64,000 nt of DNA from Terriglobia bacterium. Its GTDB lineage: Bacteria; Acidobacteriota; Terriglobia; Terriglobales; Acidobacteriaceae. This document shows positions 60,889 through 64,000 of the stretch, in pieces. Position numbers and translations under genes: made by a program. The number at the start of each line of letters is the position of its first letter. Positions within the stretch are counted from its first letter, which is position 1. A model generated the notes under the pieces. That model worked only from the letters and a program-made list of their open reading frames with translations, did not search any database and was not told the origin of the DNA. Location: the NCBI GenBank assembly GCA_020073015.1, contig JAIQFZ010000029.1, forward strand, positions 1-64,000, given 5' to 3'.

Positions 60889-61202
60889 ACAGAACTCGGT
60901 AAAAAACAGGTTCGGTAGGCGCCGTCGTTGATGTGTAAGGCGTGGAAAATCAGGCAATAGCTTGACCACGTCGAAGCGGACAAACAGTTTCCTGAAATTG
61001 CAGCCGCGCACAGCAGGGTGAAAACTAAAGCGCGCCCGGTTGGGCAAGGCTAATCGGGATGCAATGGTTACTACCAGACCTAGTAGACTCAGGCGCGACT
61101 TGAGCGCGTGCGCAACCGGCGATCCAGTGATAAGCTGTCGGGACCGCGGGAGAGCTTGGAACGAGTTTCTCGTAACGAGTTCCACCATCCATTGAATCGG
61201 CG
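60889..61202. other. 314-nt divergent control region between the TonB receptor and blaI
   Basis: No gene. Contains the 17-bp TACTA-N7-TAGTA palindrome at 61069-61085 and an inverted TGGAAC/GTTCCA pair at 61157-61184 next to the blaI start. No cobalamin riboswitch box was found when read on either strand. Confidence 0.6.
61069..61085. promoter_or_regulatory. Candidate BlaI operator TACTA-N7-TAGTA
   Basis: tactaccagacctagta has perfect 5-bp inverted halves. BlaI/MecI repressors of Gram-positive bacteria bind TACTACA-type dyads. Located ~180 nt from the receptor start and ~118 nt from the blaI start, it could control both divergent genes. Confidence 0.4.
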
Positions 61203-61631
61203 ATGAACAGGGTATTTCCATCTTTCGGATCGGCTGCGGGGCCGCAACTGGGGCCCTTCGAGCGGCAAGTGCTCGGGGAGTTATGGTCGCGGGGAAGCGC
61301 CACGGTTCGCGAGCTGATTGAGGATGGCAAGATCCATCAGGCGTACACGACGGTGATGACCACGATGGACCGCCTCTACAAGAAAGGTCTGTTGGATCGC
61401 GCGGTTGAGGGAAGAGCGTTCCGCTACTCTCCGCGGCACACCGCCGAGGAACTTCAGCGGGTGGCGGCGGTTGAGGGCATTCGGCAGTTGCTCGGCTCCG
61501 GCGATACATCGTCTCTTCCTCTTTCGTACCTGGTCGAAGCACTCAGCACCCATGACGCGCAGTTGCTGGACGAACTGCAGCTGCTGGTCGAACGCAAACG
61601 CCGCGAACTGAAAAGCCGGGAGCAATGCTGA
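61203..61631 (+). CDS. BlaI/MecI-family transcriptional repressor
   Basis: 142 residues; winged-helix domain ~17-80 (LGPFERQVLGELWSRGSATVRELIEDGKIHQAYTTVMTTMDRLYKKGLLDR) then a dimerisation tail. BlaI-type repressors are inactivated by a membrane M56 protease, encoded immediately downstream (start codons overlap). Likely autoregulates via the upstream palindrome and may control the divergent TonB receptor. Confidence 0.92.
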   Translation: MNRVFPSFGSAAGPQLGPFERQVLGELWSRGSATVRELIEDGKIHQAYTTVMTTMDRLYKKGLLDRAVEGRAFRYSPRHTAEELQRVAAVEGIRQLLGSGDTSSLPLSYLVEALSTHDAQLLDELQLLVERKRRELKSREQC

Positions 61632-62563
61632 TGTTTGCCGTGCGTGGCATTGCCGTTTCGCTCACTTTTTTCGCTCTGCTGTACTGCCTGCTATCCGTGT
61701 TGGTGGCACTCGCCTGGCGGTCATTGAAGTTCGTGCCGATGGCCACGCAACGAGGCTTGGCGAGCCTGCTGTTCGCGTTGCGGATTCTTCCGCTGGCTGC
61801 GTCCACCCTCCTCACGTGTTTTCTCGTGGTGCCGTCCTTTGGTTTGCTCGAGCCCCGATCGATTGACGAGCAAATGAGCCTGATGCCGGTTGTACTCGGC
61901 GCGTGCGCAATCATGCTGATTGCCGGTGGCATGTTGCGCGTGGTCAGCACCCAGACCAGGACGTCGCGCCTGGTCGCACGGTGGCTGGAGGGTGCTTCTC
62001 CGCTTGATTCCGGTGAAGCCGCCGCATTTCGATCCAAGCGCGATGTGCCACCCCTGACTCTGGTTGGCGTTTGCCGGCCCAAGGTGCTCGTCTCCGAGTC
62101 TACGGTCGCGCTTCTGAGCCAGGACGAACTGCAAATCGCGCTCCGGCACGAGATCGCGCACATGCGCTCGCGAGACAACCTGAAGAAACTTGTCTTCCGT
62201 TTCTCTCCCTTCCCCGGAATGGCGAAACTGGAGAGCGCATGGTCGCAGGCGGCGGAACTGGCGGCTGATGATGCGGCGGTGTCGAACCTTCGCAACGCCG
62301 TCGATCTGGCGGCGGCACTGGTGAGGCTCTCGCGCCTGGTTCCGGTTGCAGTCGCACCGGCCTGCACCGTGGGCTTCGTCAGCGGATCGATTGAGACGCG
62401 AGTCGCTCGTCTACTGGCATGGGAAGCGAGCAGCGTGCCACCGTCGCGGAATCGGCGATGGTACGCGATCCCTTTGTTTCTTGCGGTTCTGCTCGGTGCG
62501 CTTGTGACCTACGGTCCCGCTTTGAGGTTCACCCACGAGCTGACCGAGTGGCTCGTCCGCTGA
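61625..62563 (+). CDS. BlaR1/M56-family membrane metalloprotease
   Basis: 312 residues with ~3-4 membrane helices (~9-30, 53-70, 88-108, ~284-302) and zinc motif H-E-I-A-H in LRHEIAHMRSRDNLKKLVFRF. It lacks the C-terminal penicillin-sensor or TonB_C extension of many BlaR1 homologues, so how it senses a signal is unclear. It overlaps blaI by 7 nt. Probable role: cleaving the BlaI-like repressor on an envelope signal. Confidence 0.88.
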   Translation: MLMFAVRGIAVSLTFFALLYCLLSVLVALAWRSLKFVPMATQRGLASLLFALRILPLAASTLLTCFLVVPSFGLLEPRSIDEQMSLMPVVLGACAIMLIAGGMLRVVSTQTRTSRLVARWLEGASPLDSGEAAAFRSKRDVPPLTLVGVCRPKVLVSESTVALLSQDELQIALRHEIAHMRSRDNLKKLVFRFSPFPGMAKLESAWSQAAELAADDAAVSNLRNAVDLAAALVRLSRLVPVAVAPACTVGFVSGSIETRVARLLAWEASSVPPSRNRRWYAIPLFLAVLLGALVTYGPALRFTHELTEWLVR

Positions 62564-62580
62564 TTCGCCGAAGAGGCGCC

Positions 62581-63492
62581 TTACCGGCCCCTGGTTGGTT
62601 TTCTCGCTGCCGCTACTCGCGCGATTCCCTGCAGATCGTTTGTAATCGCTACTTCCCACCACCCTGATAGCAGAGGCCGCACCCGATCAGCGATGGTCCC
62701 GCTGATTTCGAAGACGAGCCAGCCACCGGGCTTCAGAGCCCTCCGCGCTTGCGGAATCAGGCGCTCGATTACTTCGAGGCCGTTCGGACCGGCAAACACC
62801 GCATTCCGTGGCTCGAACTTGCGCACTTCAAGCTGGACGGAATCCTCCTCCAACTCGCTCACGTACGGAGGATTGGAAACGACGAAGTCGAATTCCCCGT
62901 GCGGCAATCCGCTTAACAAGTCCGTCTGGTGAAATGTGATTCGCGAAGTGAACTCATGCCGCGCGGCGTTGGCGCGTGCAACTTCGAGCGCGCCGGCGGA
63001 AATGTCTGTCGCCTGGATCTCCGCGGATGGCAGCTCGTTGGCCAGAGCAAGTGCAATCGCTCCAGAACCGGTACCCACATCCACAATGTGTGGCGCGGAC
63101 ACTCCTGTCCGCGGCTTTTGATCCTGATCTTGGTCTTGGTCTTGACTCTGGCTTGACCCATCTCCCAAGACCAGCCCCAGCACGGTCTCCACCACATGCT
63201 CTGTCTCCGGCCGCGGAATCAGGACCGCCGGCGACACAATCAGATCCAGCCCCCAGAATTCCTGATGTCCCGTGATGTACTGCGCGGGAACGCCGGTACC
63301 CCGGCGCGCGAGAGCTTCGTCATAGCGCTGCAGTTCATCCGACGTCAGTTTCCGCTCCGGATGCGCATACAAATAAGCCCGGTCGCAATCGAGCGTGAAC
63401 ATGATGAGAAGTTCCGCGTTCATGCGCGGGGAAGGAACGCCCGCGGTAGTCAGCCTCTCAATTGCTGCATTCAGAGCCTGGCGAAGTTGCAC
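62581..63492 (-). CDS. prmC: Peptide chain release factor N5-glutamine methyltransferase, with repeat-derived insert
   Basis: 303 residues; methylates the GGQ glutamine of RF1/RF2. SAM motif VDVGTGSGAIALALA, NPPY catalytic motif in DFVVSNPPYVSEL, N-terminal helical domain with LLIMFTLDCDRAYLYAHPE. Residues ~113-135 (SSQSQDQDQDQDQKPRTGVSAPH) are extra between the helical domain and the SAM motif. They are encoded by a family A hairpin followed by a CAAGAC-type microsatellite. The start is GTG at 63492. It is co-oriented with prfA just upstream, the usual order. Confidence 0.95.
   Translation of the reverse strand: MQLRQALNAAIERLTTAGVPSPRMNAELLIMFTLDCDRAYLYAHPERKLTSDELQRYDEALARRGTGVPAQYITGHQEFWGLDLIVSPAVLIPRPETEHVVETVLGLVLGDGSSQSQDQDQDQDQKPRTGVSAPHIVDVGTGSGAIALALANELPSAEIQATDISAGALEVARANAARHEFTSRITFHQTDLLSGLPHGEFDFVVSNPPYVSELEEDSVQLEVRKFEPRNAVFAGPNGLEVIERLIPQARRALKPGGWLVFEISGTIADRVRPLLSGWWEVAITNDLQGIARVAAARKPTRGR
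63088..63155. repeat. Family A hairpin plus CAAGAC/CAAGAT microsatellite inside prmC
   Basis: gtgtggcgcggacactcctg + tccgcg (63088-63113) followed, on the coding strand, by agtcaagaccaagaccaaga + tcaggatcaa, encoding SQDQDQDQDQ. The microsatellite could change length by slippage in multiples of six without shifting the frame. Confidence 0.75.
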
Positions 63493-63499
63493 AGATCTA

Positions 63500-63615
63500 T
63501 TTCACCACGGAGACGCGGAGGAATGCAGAAGTAAGGAATCAGATTGCAGAAGTAGAACCCAAATCGCACCCGCTGCTGACTACTGCATTCTGACTTCTTA
63601 CTTCTGCAATCGATG
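63500..63615. repeat. Inverted GCAGAAGTAAG ... CTTACTTCTGC repeat between prfA and prmC
   Basis: aatgcagaagtaaggaatca and tgacttcttacttctgcaatc pair around a ~35-nt loop; aatcagattgcagaagtag adds a second arm. A related tctgcaatctgacttctaac occurs at 52788. The left edge resembles family F. Confidence 0.6.
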
Positions 63616-63621
63616 TTCAGT

Positions 63622-64000
63622 TCACACCACGCTTGCCGTTTCCTGTTTCAGCTTCTCCGCCTGGAAGTGGGTAATGAGCGCGTCGATCACCGGCTGCAGC
63701 TTCCCGTCCATCACCTGCTCAAGCTGATGAATCGTGAAACCGATGCGATGGTCGGTGAGCCGGTTCTGCGGGAAGTTGTACGTACGGATCTTTTCCGAGC
63801 GGTCGCCCGATCCCACCATCTGCTTGCGCTCTTTGGCCAGCGCATCCTGCTGCTTCTGCATCTCGACTTCGTACAGCCGGGACCGCAGCACGCGCATGCC
63901 CTTTTCGCGGTTCTTGATCTGCGACTTCTCGTCCTGGCAGCTGACCACGGTGTTCGTGGGGATGTGGGTGATGCGCACCGCCGAATACGTCGTGTTCACT
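63622..64000 (-). CDS. prfA: Peptide chain release factor 1, C-terminal part (cut by window end)
   Basis: About 125 visible residues match the C-terminus of RF1: [44 protein letters not shown], then [33 protein letters not shown]. The GGQ motif lies just beyond the window edge. RF1 terminates translation at UAA/UAG and is the substrate of the downstream prmC product. The frame is open at 64000, so the gene is partial only because of the window. Confidence 0.95.
   Translation of the reverse strand, partial: VNTTYSAVRITHIPTNTVVSCQDEKSQIKNREKGMRVLRSRLYEVEMQKQQDALAKERKQMVGSGDRSEKIRTYNFPQNRLTDHRIGFTIHQLEQVMDGKLQPVIDALITHFQAEKLKQETASVV

Noticed and set aside
60889-61202. Cobalamin riboswitch upstream of the TonB receptor
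   Set aside because: No B12-box-like sequence or supporting stems were seen on the receptor strand.

Overview
The window is about 64 kb of GC-rich bacterial DNA (roughly 60% GC by eye). Most of it looks like one chromosome of an Acidobacteriota bacterium, probably Terriglobia/Koribacter-like. The family assignment is my inference from gene content: ECF sigma + HEAT-type anti-sigma + DUF4097 operon, BlaI/M56 pair beside a TonB-dependent receptor, secreted PEGA and TPR proteins, a receiver-TonB fusion, and many dispersed hairpin repeats. The first ~510 bases do not belong with the rest. A 3-hydroxyacyl-CoA dehydrogenase 5' end is spliced into the 5' end of tuf at a ~12-base shared word, so this looks like a contig chimera of the kind seen in metagenome assemblies.

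Layout. 1-1900: chimeric end, tuf start, and a tRNA Thr-Tyr-Thr-Gly operon (minus strand) with two small ORFs. 2-7 kb: secreted hypothetical, a DsbD-like thiol relay split over three genes (ccdA, tlpA-like, DsbD-alpha-like), CBS protein and amidohydrolase. 7-13 kb: response regulator with a degenerate kinase partner, then the cdaA-cdaR-glmM cell-wall/c-di-AMP operon, xseA and a frameshifted DUF2905 gene. 13.5-20 kb: acetyltransferase, outer-membrane-like protein, ExbD, der, dinG-type helicase. 20-25.4 kb: ispE, tRNA-Gln, prs, rplY, pth, rpsF, rpsR, rplI. 25.5-29.4 kb: PEGA protein, 2-oxoacid dehydrogenase E1-beta, cytochrome c, receiver-TonB fusion. 29.7-33.8 kb: sigma/anti-sigma/DUF4097/PDZ operon. 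34-37 kb: queD-queE-queC (7-deazaguanine) cluster. 37-43 kb: TPR protein, PilT-like ATPase, moeA-moaC-(regulator)-mogA molybdopterin cluster. 43-50.6 kb: membrane proteins, lipid kinase, TPR protein. 50.6-58.7 kb: trmFO, AhpD-like protein, selB, purL, purF. 58.7-64 kb: TonB receptor divergent from blaI/M56, then prmC and prfA (cut by the window end).

The strongest unusual signal is a set of short palindromic repeat families scattered between genes and also sitting IN FRAME inside conserved housekeeping genes (moeA, trmFO, purL, prmC, der, dinG, ispE). There they add roughly 10-40 residues that the families normally lack. The clearest case is moeA, whose insert has the same two-armed architecture as the intergenic element downstream of mogA. 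This resembles Rickettsia palindromic elements in behaviour but not visibly in sequence. Other points: a recurring TAnnnT box 6-9 nt upstream of start codons (possible leaderless transcripts), a BlaI-like operator between the TonB receptor and blaI, and an apparent internal deletion in the PilT-like ATPase.
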